Positions 23,374 to 31,066 of a stretch of 33,141 nt of DNA are shown one piece after another. The position numbers and the translations under genes are program-made. The notes beneath the pieces were generated by a model. The model was given only the letters and a program-made list of their open reading frames with translations, searched no databases and was not told the origin of the DNA. Each line of letters opens with the position of its first letter. Positions within the stretch are counted from its first letter, which is position 1. Source of the stretch: JBKECO01 sp047974745 (GTDB lineage: Bacteria; Bacillota; Clostridia; Lachnospirales; Lachnospiraceae); NCBI GenBank assembly GCA_047974745.1, contig JBKECO010000036.1:1-33141 (forward strand). Reading direction: 5' to 3'.

Positions 23374-25125
23374 ATGATAAAAAAAATAAATAATCTTCCT
23401 TTAAAAACAAAAATACTCTCCATTATATTTGTGGGGTTATCCATTATGGCAATTATGTCATTTGTAATTATTCAACTATTAACCTCCTCCTATAATAAAA
23501 TGTTATATCAGTCTATGTCTGAGTCCATGTCATATTCAGCAAAGGAAATTACTGACTACTTAAATCGAATGGAAGATTTAACAAAAATTTTTTTGTCAGA
23601 CAACAAAGTGCAAGAAAACATGTCTCTTTTAATGAGTGGATATGAAGCAGGGGAGACCAATCTGGATGCTTTAAAAAGCATGGAAATTTATGTGGGAAAT
23701 TATTATTTTAATTATGCAGATGGAATTTTGAAATATATTAGTTTATATACTCCATCTGCAGTATTGAAAACAAACTTGGTTGCAACGGATAAGATTCCAC
23801 AAGAGATTCAACAACAATTACTTTTAGAATCGGATAGCAAAAACGGGGCACCTTGTTGGGTAGATACCTATATGCATGAATATGGGCTATTTCTTGTACG
23901 AAATATAAGGCAAATCGAGTTACTAAGATTAGAGACTCTTGGTACAATCCTATTGAATATAGACATGGATGCATTGATTAAGGAAAGCACACAATTTGAA
24001 AAGCAATACGGTGAAACCATGTATATTTTGCTATCAAATAATAATGTTCTCTATCATACGGAAGATCTCTCTTTGGAGAATATAGAGTCTCTTTCTTTAA
24101 CTGAAATTGACCAATATCATGTAGCGTCAATAAATAAAAATGAGTATTTTATCACCCATGGAACCATTGAAGAATATGGGTGGGATTATTACTATCTAAT
24201 TTCTTATAATGATATTGGTAATGAAATAAAGAAAATTAGCAATATTTGTCTTTGGATTATTGCCTTGGATTTCATATTAGCAATGTGGATAGCAACCAAA
24301 TTAATTGGAAAGCTTATGATTCATATTTACAGATTGAAAACCCGAATGCAACAATTTGCAATTGATAATACAAAAGCTCCAGAAACAACATATGACTATA
24401 CTGGCAGGGGAGACGAGCTTGGCACATTAAACCTTCAATTTAATGAAATGAGTGAAACCATTATTCAATTGATTCAAAAAAATTATATTAATGAGTTGTT
24501 AAAAAAGGAAGCACAAATTAAAGCATTAGAGAACCAAATCAATCCTCATTTTCTTTACAATACATTGGATTCAATCCGTTGGCGAGCACAATTGATTGGA
24601 GAATCAAATATTTCGAATATGGTAGAGTCTTTAAGTATATTGCTCCGAAATTCCCTGAATAATAAAAACGAAAAAAATTATACAGTTGGTAAGGAAATAG
24701 AAGTTGTCTCTGCTTACATCACCATACAGAAAATAAGGTATGAAAGTCGATTGAATTTTGAAAATGCAATTTCACATTTCTGGCATACATATATCATACC
24801 TAAGTTTGTAATTCAACCATTAATAGAAAATGCTATCTTTTATGGATTGGAAATGGAAGTAGATGAATGTTACATTGATTTGTCGATCCATGAAGATCAG
24901 AATGGTCTTCATATTTATATAAAAAATACAGGATCCGAGATGGAAGATGATCTTTTAAACAAATTAAGTCTAGGGACAATAATACCTCATGGTCATGGCA
25001 TAGGATTATTGAATATTGATAGAAGAATTAAAATGCAATACGGAGAACACTATGGATTGAAATTTTATAATGAAAATGAATATGCGGTAGCTGAAATAAT
25101 ACTTCCGATGAAGGGAGAGATATGA
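23374..25125 (+). CDS. Sensor histidine kinase, YesM/LytS-like
   Basis: Encodes 583 residues with GGAGGAGG before the ATG. Membrane helices lie at about 13-36 and 288-312 and frame a large extracellular sensor (about 37-287, dCACHE-like). A HAMP region follows (about 312-365), then the His_kinase domain with His392 in NQINPHFLYNTLDSIRW and an HATPase_c domain with QPLIENAIFYGLE and GHGIGLLNIDRRI. Such kinases sense sugars or their binding proteins outside the cell and phosphorylate a YesN-type regulator, encoded next with a 4-base ATGA overlap. Its position downstream of the transporter and GH2 genes says that it senses the same substrate. Confidence 0.93.
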   Translation: MIKKINNLPLKTKILSIIFVGLSIMAIMSFVIIQLLTSSYNKMLYQSMSESMSYSAKEITDYLNRMEDLTKIFLSDNKVQENMSLLMSGYEAGETNLDALKSMEIYVGNYYFNYADGILKYISLYTPSAVLKTNLVATDKIPQEIQQQLLLESDSKNGAPCWVDTYMHEYGLFLVRNIRQIELLRLETLGTILLNIDMDALIKESTQFEKQYGETMYILLSNNNVLYHTEDLSLENIESLSLTEIDQYHVASINKNEYFITHGTIEEYGWDYYYLISYNDIGNEIKKISNICLWIIALDFILAMWIATKLIGKLMIHIYRLKTRMQQFAIDNTKAPETTYDYTGRGDELGTLNLQFNEMSETIIQLIQKNYINELLKKEAQIKALENQINPHFLYNTLDSIRWRAQLIGESNISNMVESLSILLRNSLNNKNEKNYTVGKEIEVVSAYITIQKIRYESRLNFENAISHFWHTYIIPKFVIQPLIENAIFYGLEMEVDECYIDLSIHEDQNGLHIYIKNTGSEMEDDLLNKLSLGTIIPHGHGIGLLNIDRRIKMQYGEHYGLKFYNENEYAVAEIILPMKGEI

Positions 25126-26669
25126 AATTACTAAAATTAATCATCGCTGATGACGAACGCGTTATTAGAGAAACCATTTCTTCTCAGATTGATTGGAGTA
25201 GCCTCAATATAGAAGTCATCGGATTATGTAAAGACGGAATAGAAGCATATAATATGATTTTAGATGAATCGCCTGATATTGTAATGACTGATATTCGAAT
25301 GCCTGGACTTTCCGGTTTGGATTTGATCAGAGATATTTCAAAAGCAAACCAGCAAATACAGTTTATTCTCTTATCTGGTTATGAGGAATTTGAGTATGCC
25401 AGAGTAGCAATGGAGTATGGTGTAAAATATTATCTGTTAAAACCTTGCAATAAGCAAAAAATTATAGATACCATTCAACAAGCAGGAAAGGATTGCAGGG
25501 AAAAAAAGACGCTATTGGAAGCACAGCTTAGAAGAAACGATTTATTTCGTTTAATGCAACAAGAAATCATCTATCATTTACTGATCGATGGTATTGCACT
25601 GAAAGAAATGGAGGATTCAAATATTCAATCTCTATATGGTGAACAGATGAATTCCTATGGAAAGTATCAGGTTTTTGAACATAATGAATGCTATCTTAAT
25701 TATGTTTATTTTTTAGAAGATAACGTACTTGAACCTTTTCTAGAATGCCTAGAAATCAATGAAAATTCAAAAAAAGATCCTAGTATTTTTTACGGCATCT
25801 ATGTTAACAGCACTCTTTTGCTTTTTAGCTATGAAGAAGTGCAAGTAAATTATTTAAAAAATTGTTGTGAGCAAAAAAGTTCATTATTGGAAGTGAAAAG
25901 CGAAAAATATGACAACCTTCCACATCTTTTAGAAATGGTATTAAAGAAGATACGGCGGTATGATGTAATCTATGCTATTCACAATTTTAAAATCAATGTT
26001 GTATATAATAATCAGAACACATATCGATATATTCAGACACTATTTAGTCAATTAGAAAGTAAAGATAGTGAAAAATCTATCAAATGTTTGAATGAGTTGC
26101 GTACTATGACCAGAGAGGCTACGCAACCAGAATTTCTACATATGCTGGGAAATAGTATCTGTTCAAAGTTATCAGAAATTGGCGTTTATTCTATGCAGGA
26201 GGCTATTAATTTTTTTCGAAACATAAATCAAGAAAAGGATATTGAAACCATTCGAGTAGATATTATATTTATGATTACAAATGCTGAGAATGAGTTAACT
26301 CAAAGTAGTCATGATTATGGTATTATGATTGAAATGGTAATGAAATATGTAGATGAACATATTTCCGAATGTGATTTGACATTAAAAAAGATTGCAGAAG
26401 AATACTTATATATGAATGTTGATTATGTAAGTAGAAAGTTCCATCAAACTACAGGAGAAAAATTTTCTACCTATATTACCAAGAAAAAGGTGGAAAAAGC
26501 AAAAATGATTCTTATTGATGAAAATGATGCAAAATTACAATATGTCGCAGAACGGGTTGGATGTGGAAATAATCATAAATATTTTAGTCAGATTTTTAAG
26601 AAAACCGAAGGTATTTCACCTGGAAAGTGGATAACACAGGTACGAGAAAAAGATTATTTATTTAAATGA
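25122..26669 (+). CDS. Response regulator with AraC-type DNA-binding domain, YesN-like
   Basis: Encodes 515 residues, overlapping the kinase stop by 4 bases (ATGA). Residues 5-120 are a receiver domain with Asp10/Asp11, phospho-acceptor Asp57 (VMTDIRMPGLSGLD) and Lys107 (YYLLKPCN). The middle (about 140-400) has no domain I can name and is typical of the large YesN regulators. Residues about 410-512 hold two helix-turn-helix units of the AraC family (ECDLTLKKIAEEYLYMNVDY and the later RVGCGNNHKYFSQIFKKTEG). It should activate the sugar operon when phosphorylated by the kinase; the GGACAA cluster at 17.8-18.0 kb is the natural target. No terminator is seen after it. Confidence 0.93.
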   Translation: MKLLKLIIADDERVIRETISSQIDWSSLNIEVIGLCKDGIEAYNMILDESPDIVMTDIRMPGLSGLDLIRDISKANQQIQFILLSGYEEFEYARVAMEYGVKYYLLKPCNKQKIIDTIQQAGKDCREKKTLLEAQLRRNDLFRLMQQEIIYHLLIDGIALKEMEDSNIQSLYGEQMNSYGKYQVFEHNECYLNYVYFLEDNVLEPFLECLEINENSKKDPSIFYGIYVNSTLLLFSYEEVQVNYLKNCCEQKSSLLEVKSEKYDNLPHLLEMVLKKIRRYDVIYAIHNFKINVVYNNQNTYRYIQTLFSQLESKDSEKSIKCLNELRTMTREATQPEFLHMLGNSICSKLSEIGVYSMQEAINFFRNINQEKDIETIRVDIIFMITNAENELTQSSHDYGIMIEMVMKYVDEHISECDLTLKKIAEEYLYMNVDYVSRKFHQTTGEKFSTYITKKKVEKAKMILIDENDAKLQYVAERVGCGNNHKYFSQIFKKTEGISPGKWITQVREKDYLFK

Positions 26670-26874
26670 TGGAGTTACCTTGTTTCAAGAGGCATATTGT
26701 GGTGATTATTCCAACTATACTCCTTGGATGATGCATAGTTGTTTAGTGTGGTAAGGAAATATCAACAATAAAATTGAAAAGCGGATTATTCAGGTAAGCG
26801 GTTATATTCGTTTGTCAAATGTTCTGATCAAAAATAATCAAGTATTCGAGGAATATAATAAAGTAGCAAATTAA
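26670..26874 (+). pseudogene. Decayed coding remnant of unknown origin
   Basis: One frame after the regulator is protein-like on both sides of an in-frame stop at 26752-26754: first DGVTLFQEAYCGDYSNYTPW then MMHSCLVW, and after the stop NINNKIEKRIIQVSGYIRL and SNVLIKNNQVFEEYNKVAN, ending at TAA 26872-26874. No start codon with a ribosome site goes with it. I do not recognise the family. It looks like the end of a gene that was cut when the AT-rich block was inserted or rearranged. A chance open stretch in AT-rich DNA cannot be ruled out. Confidence 0.3.
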
Positions 26875-26909
26875 AGTATCATATGATACAATGAGCTTAT
26901 AAAAACCCA

Positions 26910-26938
26910 TTGAAAATCTGCAATACATATGATATACT
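26910..26938 (+). promoter_or_regulatory. Sigma-A promoter for secG
   Basis: TTGAAA at 26910-26915 and TATACT at 26933-26938 are 17 bases apart. Transcription would start near 26945, about 38 bases before the secG start. A perfect 14-bp palindrome GTATCATATGATAC lies just upstream at 26876-26889 and may be an operator or chance. Confidence 0.65.
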
Positions 26939-26982
26939 TAACAAAGTTGTGAACATTATTACAAAAATGGGAGGTGTCACAC

Positions 26983-27228
26983 GTGGTTATTTTAAAATAT
27001 GTACTTATGGTTATCTTTATACTTATCAGTATTGCAATTACAATCATTATCTTAATGCAGGAAGGCAAGTCAGCAGGACTTGGAGCGATATCCGGAGCAG
27101 CAGATTCTTATTGGGGTAAGAACAAGGGACGTTCGATGGAAGGTATGCTTGTCAAGATCACAAGAATTCTGGTTGCACTATTTATCATTATAGCTTGTGT
27201 TTTAAATATTGGATTTATTCAAGGTTAA
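26983..27228 (+). CDS. secG: Preprotein translocase subunit SecG
   Basis: Encodes 81 residues from the GTG at 26983. An earlier in-frame GTG at 26974 lies inside the ribosome binding site GGGAGGTG, so the second GTG is the start. Two membrane helices are seen (about 2-24 and 57-79) joined by the conserved loop LMQEGKSAGLGAISGAADSY. SecG joins SecYE in the membrane and helps SecA-driven export. Its place ahead of rnr, smpB and ssrA is conserved in many Firmicutes. A terminator hairpin follows within 7 bases. Confidence 0.95.
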   Translation: MVILKYVLMVIFILISIAITIIILMQEGKSAGLGAISGAADSYWGKNKGRSMEGMLVKITRILVALFIIIACVLNIGFIQG

Positions 27229-27234
27229 GTGTGA

Positions 27235-27263
27235 GACTGTCGTATAGTGCGGCAGTCTTTTTT
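27235..27263 (+). terminator. Rho-independent terminator between secG and rnr
   Basis: GACTGTCG (27235-27242) pairs with CGGCAGTC (27250-27257), with one G-T pair, and is followed by TTTTTT. It lies just 6 bases after the secG stop, so most transcripts should end here and rnr should be reached by read-through. Confidence 0.85.
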
Positions 27264-27306
27264 AGAAGAAGGAGCTTCCGCCTCACCATTGGAAAATTGG
27301 AGGATT

Positions 27307-29469
27307 ATGAATTCAGAAGAATTTGAAATAAAAAAGAAAATGATCCATGATCTGCTTCGAAGTGATTTTTATGTGCCAATGAAACTGAAGGAAATGGCGA
27401 TATTTCTTTCCGTTCCAAAGGAGCAAAAGCAGGAACTAAGACAGATCATGGAATCGTTGATACAAGACGGGAAGGCAGAAGTGACTGCCAAAGGAAAGTA
27501 TGTTAAGGCATCAGGAAAGTTCCTTCAGGGTAAATTCATCGGACATGCCAAGGGATTTGGATTTGTCGAAATAGAGGAGAGAGAGGACGATATCTTTATT
27601 CCTGCTAATCAGGTGAACGGAGCCATGAACGGAGATATTGTCAGCGTAAAACTGAGTCAGCAACAGTCAGGAAATCGCATTGAGGGCAGCGTTGTTAAAG
27701 TCATCGAACGGAATACGAAAACGATTGTTGGAACATATGAGAAAACAAAAACATTTGGATTTGTAGTGCCAGATGATGTAAAGATTACAAAAGATATTTT
27801 TATACCGCAAGAGCGATCCAAAGGGGCATTAAGCGGGCATAAGGTTGTAGTTGAGATAACGAAATTTGCGGATGGAGATAAAAATCCAGAAGGCAAGATT
27901 CTTGAGATTCTAGGTCATATCACAGATCCTGGAACCGATATTCTAGCTATCATCAAATCACATAATATTGAGATTGAGTTTCCGGAAAAAGTAATCAATC
28001 AGGCAGAACGAGTGGCGAAGGAAGTGACAGGTGCTGATATGGCAGGTCGCTTCGATATTCGTGAATGGCAGACGGTTACAATTGATGGGGAAGATGCGAA
28101 AGATCTTGATGATGCCATTACTTTAACAAAAAATCAAAAGGGATATACTTTGGGAGTTCATATTGCCGATGTTACGAATTATGTGCAGGAAAACAGTGCA
28201 CTTGATCATGAGGCATCAGAACGTGCAACCAGTGTATATCTTGTAGATAGAGTGATTCCAATGCTTCCGAGAGTATTGTCGAATGGAATGTGTTCCTTGA
28301 ATCAAGGGGAAGACAGACTGGCATTGAGCTGTATTATGGAGATCGATAAAAAAGGAAACGTGACAGGTCATAAGATTTCTGAAACAGTGATTAATGTAGA
28401 TCGAAGAATGACGTATACTGCTGTAAAGCAGATTTTAGAAGATAACGATTCGAGCAAAATGGAAGAATACAGTGAGTTTATACCCATGTTCAAGGACATG
28501 GAAGAACTGGCATCCATCTTAAGAAAGAAACGGCGGAAAAGAGGATCCATCGATTTTGATTTTCCTGAAACTAAAATAAAACTGGATGATATGGGCAAGC
28601 CGATTTACATCGCTCCATATGACAGAAATACCGCAACAAAGATCATAGAAGATTTTATGTTGCTTGCAAATGAAACGGTAGCAGAAGATTACTTTTGGCA
28701 GGAAATCCCTTTTGTTTACAGGACGCATGAGACTCCCGATCCAGAGAGGATTCAAAAACTGTCGACCTTTATCAATAATTTTGGATATACATTGAGAATG
28801 ACTCAGGATGCGGTTCATCCTAAGGAGCTGCAAAAGCTGCTGGATAAGATCGAAGGAACTGACGAAGAACCATTGATCAGCCGTTTGACGCTGCGATCCA
28901 TGAGACAAGCCAAATATGATATAGAGAATGCAGGCCATTTCGGACTTGCAACCAAGTATTATTGCCACTTCACCTCGCCGATCAGAAGATATCCTGACCT
29001 ACAGATTCACAGGATCATAAAGGAAAATCTGCGTGGGAAGATGAATGCAAAACGGATCGAGCATTATGAAAGGATCCTTCCTGAGATAGCAAAGCACTGC
29101 AGCGAAAGAGAACGTCGTGCTGATGAAACAGAACGTGAGACGACGAAACTTAAAAAAGCGGAATTTATGGCGAGTTATCTGGGAGAGGAATTCGAAGGTG
29201 TAATTTCTAGTGTTACCGGCTGGGGAATCTATGTCGAACTACCCAATACAATCGAAGGGCTGGTGCATATTACTGCATTGAATGACGATTACTATGTTTT
29301 TAATGAAGAAACCTATGAACTGGTTGGAAGTGCCACGAACAGACGCTATAAGCTGGGACAAAAAGTCAACGTGACAGTCACCAATGTAGATCTTCAGATG
29401 AGGACGATCGACTTTGAATTGACAGAAACACTAGGTGAACAGCCTGGTATGAGGAAGAAAAATGGGTAA
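27307..29469 (+). CDS. rnr: Ribonuclease R
   Basis: Encodes 720 residues from the ATG at 27307, with TTGGAGGATT before it; a frame opening at 27247 lies in the terminator. Order: N-terminal winged helix (about 10-75), cold-shock OB domains (about 78-215), the RNB catalytic domain (about 250-585) with the metal-binding block DGEDAKDLDDAITL and SCIMEIDKKGNV, and a C-terminal S1 domain (about 630-715, FEGVISSVTGWGIYVELPNT). RNase R is a processive 3'-5' exonuclease that unwinds structured RNA and, with SmpB and tmRNA, degrades non-stop mRNA. smpB overlaps its end by 8 bases. No Lys-rich tail is seen beyond the short MRKKNG. Confidence 0.96.
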   Translation: MNSEEFEIKKKMIHDLLRSDFYVPMKLKEMAIFLSVPKEQKQELRQIMESLIQDGKAEVTAKGKYVKASGKFLQGKFIGHAKGFGFVEIEEREDDIFIPANQVNGAMNGDIVSVKLSQQQSGNRIEGSVVKVIERNTKTIVGTYEKTKTFGFVVPDDVKITKDIFIPQERSKGALSGHKVVVEITKFADGDKNPEGKILEILGHITDPGTDILAIIKSHNIEIEFPEKVINQAERVAKEVTGADMAGRFDIREWQTVTIDGEDAKDLDDAITLTKNQKGYTLGVHIADVTNYVQENSALDHEASERATSVYLVDRVIPMLPRVLSNGMCSLNQGEDRLALSCIMEIDKKGNVTGHKISETVINVDRRMTYTAVKQILEDNDSSKMEEYSEFIPMFKDMEELASILRKKRRKRGSIDFDFPETKIKLDDMGKPIYIAPYDRNTATKIIEDFMLLANETVAEDYFWQEIPFVYRTHETPDPERIQKLSTFINNFGYTLRMTQDAVHPKELQKLLDKIEGTDEEPLISRLTLRSMRQAKYDIENAGHFGLATKYYCHFTSPIRRYPDLQIHRIIKENLRGKMNAKRIEHYERILPEIAKHCSERERRADETERETTKLKKAEFMASYLGEEFEGVISSVTGWGIYVELPNTIEGLVHITALNDDYYVFNEETYELVGSATNRRYKLGQKVNVTVTNVDLQMRTIDFELTETLGEQPGMRKKNG

Positions 29470-29926
29470 AGATGACAGAAAACTGATTGCGAATAATAAA
29501 AAGGCGCGTCATGAATTTTTTTTAGAGGAGATCACTGAGGCAGGAATCAGCCTGCATGGAACGGAAGTTAAATCCCTACGTATGGGTAAGTGCAGCATTA
29601 AGGAATCCTTTGTCCGTATTCAAAATGGCGAAGTATATATTTATGGCATGCATATTTCTCCTTATGAGAAGGGCAATATATTTAACAGAGACCCCCTGCG
29701 TCCCAAAAAGCTCTTACTTCATAAACAGGAGATCAGAAGACTTCAGCAAAAGATTGCGGAAAAGGGATATACACTGGTACCTGTTCAGGTCTATTTCAAA
29801 GGCAGTCTCGTAAAAATAGAGATAGCACTCGCTAAAGGAAAGAAGCTGCATGATAAGCGCCAGGACATTGCCAAGAAGGATCAGCGAAGAGAATCTGAAA
29901 GAGAGTTCAAGATAAGAAATATCTAG
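29462..29926 (+). CDS. smpB: SsrA-binding protein SmpB
   Basis: Encodes 154 residues, the family norm. It begins with ATG inside the last codons of rnr, an 8-base overlap that suggests coupled translation. The family blocks are seen: IANNKKARHEFFLEE, AGISLHGTEVKSLR, RDPLRPKKLLLHKQEI and the basic C-terminal tail LAKGKKLHDKRQDIAKKDQ that enters the empty mRNA channel. SmpB carries tmRNA to stalled ribosomes. The ssrA gene follows about 130 bases later, behind its own promoter. Confidence 0.97.
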   Translation: MGKDDRKLIANNKKARHEFFLEEITEAGISLHGTEVKSLRMGKCSIKESFVRIQNGEVYIYGMHISPYEKGNIFNRDPLRPKKLLLHKQEIRRLQQKIAEKGYTLVPVQVYFKGSLVKIEIALAKGKKLHDKRQDIAKKDQRRESEREFKIRNI

Positions 29927-29992
29927 GCATCCCATGAGCCGGGGTGTCAGAAGAAATTTATTCATATGGGGCTTCAGAAGCAATATCTCATC

Positions 29993-30021
29993 TTGACGAG
30001 CAGCTCATAACGTAATATAAT
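29993..30021 (+). promoter_or_regulatory. Sigma-A promoter for ssrA
   Basis: TTGACG at 29993-29998 and a perfect TATAAT at 30016-30021 are 17 bases apart, as expected for a strongly made stable RNA. Transcription would start near 30028, so about 26 bases are removed from the 5' end, as RNase P does for tmRNA. A GGCATCCC/GGGGTGTC hairpin after smpB (29926-29948) has no T run. Confidence 0.8.
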
Positions 30022-30053
30022 TAATATCTGTCAGCAAAAGACAGGACCTTTAA

Positions 30054-30393
30054 GGGCTAGTAAAGGTTTCGACAGGGATCGTGAAGCTGGAGAAGCGAGT
30101 CGCACGGAATGCGTCAAATGCCAAAATTAAATTTAAACGCTGAAGATAATTTAGCTTACGCTGCCTAAAGGCAGTAGTCTGACCTAGAGCACTCACACTT
30201 TAGGAACCAGGCTTCGACTTTGTGAGAAACGACTTATGCAAAGCTTTGAGCATATGGGCGTATAATGAAGCTACTGAAACCGGAAGGATGTCTTTCTCCG
30301 TCCGGCAGAGGGAATGTTAAAGGATAGACTACACTCGTAGAAGTACAGGGGATTGATTTTTGGACACGGGTTCGATTCCCGTCTGGTCCACCA
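30054..30393 (+). ncRNA. ssrA: Transfer-messenger RNA (tmRNA)
   Basis: A 340-base one-piece tmRNA. The 5' acceptor strand GGGCTAG (30054-30060) pairs, with two G-U pairs, with CTGGTCC before the encoded 3' ACCA. The conserved 5' block AAAGGTTTCGACAGGGAT and the T-arm ACGGGTTCGATTCCCGT are both present. The tag frame ends at TAA 30166-30168 and reads KLNLNAEDNLAYAA from 30124, ending in the usual AYAA-type degradation signal; the exact resume codon (the first residue) is uncertain. It rescues stalled ribosomes with SmpB and RNase R, encoded just upstream. The 3' end is a common phage attachment site and a prophage follows directly. Confidence 0.96.
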
Positions 30394-30400
30394 AATAGTG

Positions 30401-30450
30401 CAAATCCGAACACCTTATTTTTCGTAAAGCACTGTTTCGGATTTGTTTTT
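30401..30450 (+). terminator. Rho-independent terminator after ssrA
   Basis: CAAATCCGAA (30401-30410) pairs perfectly with TTCGGATTTG (30436-30445), with a 25-base loop, followed by TTTTT. On the minus strand no T run follows, so phage transcripts coming from the right are not stopped here. Confidence 0.8.
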
Positions 30451-30474
30451 ATAATAGAGGAGGTCTAACTGCCG

Positions 30475-30783
30475 TTAGGCTTCTTCTTTTTGCGTTGATT
30501 TTAGTTTCAATACAGCGGCTTCAATGAGATTATCAATCTCCTCGGTATTAAGCGTGAACCCTTTACTATTCAAAAACTTAACAACGTAGGCTTTCTTTTC
30601 CTCACCTCGACCAGTGCCATTGTAAATCATTTCAGCCGCTTCAACTGCAATGTTTACCCAAAACGTGATTGTATCAAGCTGTTCGGTACTGATTTTTGTT
30701 TTCAGATAAGGAATAAGAAAAGCAGATACCAGTGAAAAAATAAGTGTAAGAACTGCAATAATTACCTGTGTCAAATCAACCAT
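30475..30783 (-). CDS. Phage holin, LLH family
   Basis: Encodes 102 residues from the ATG at 30783, with GGAGGATACAACA upstream; the longer frame to 30828 has no site. It has one N-terminal membrane helix (about 5-25, VIIAVLTLIFSLVSAFLIPYL) and a helical cytoplasmic part with EAAEMIYNGTGRGEEKKAYV and TLNTEEIDNLIEAAV, the pattern of the LLH (Phage_holin_6_1) holins. These open the membrane at the end of the phage cycle and release the endolysin. Its ribosome site lies inside the end of the upstream membrane protein gene, an 8-base overlap. It is the last gene before the junction with ssrA. Confidence 0.85.
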   Translation of the reverse strand: MVDLTQVIIAVLTLIFSLVSAFLIPYLKTKISTEQLDTITFWVNIAVEAAEMIYNGTGRGEEKKAYVVKFLNSKGFTLNTEEIDNLIEAAVLKLKSTQKEEA

Positions 30784-31066
30784 TGTTGTATCCTCCATTT
30801 TCTGCGAACGACTGCTCGCTTGGTTCAACCTTATAGTGCTTCATCAGTTTGATACGGTTTTCGACTTTTGCTTTGGAATAATAGAATCCTGTTCCTGTTG
30901 CAACTTCGGCGGCAACTGCTGGAATGAGATATGCCAATGGCGATGTATCAAGCGTCTTCCATACAATGATGAAAGTGAATATCACCACAGCAATATTTAT
31001 AATTGCCGCAACAACCAGTATTTTCTTAGAAAACTCTATAGGTGCTCTCTTGTTTCTGCGTCTCAT
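30776..31066 (-). CDS. Small phage membrane protein in the lysis cassette
   Basis: Encodes 96 residues with two hydrophobic segments (about 15-37 and 44-64), a basic N-terminus (MRRRNKR) and a charged C-terminal part. Its ATG overlaps the endolysin stop (TAATG), and its own stop overlaps the holin start, so all three are translationally coupled. I do not recognise a named family. The place between endolysin and holin suggests a second holin, an antiholin or a membrane accessory protein for lysis. Confidence 0.7.
   Translation of the reverse strand: MRRRNKRAPIEFSKKILVVAAIINIAVVIFTFIIVWKTLDTSPLAYLIPAVAAEVATGTGFYYSKAKVENRIKLMKHYKVEPSEQSFAENGGYNNG

Noticed and set aside
28519..28968. 149-codon minus-strand frame inside rnr
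   Set aside because: It lies fully within the RNB domain coding region and shows no protein-family pattern.
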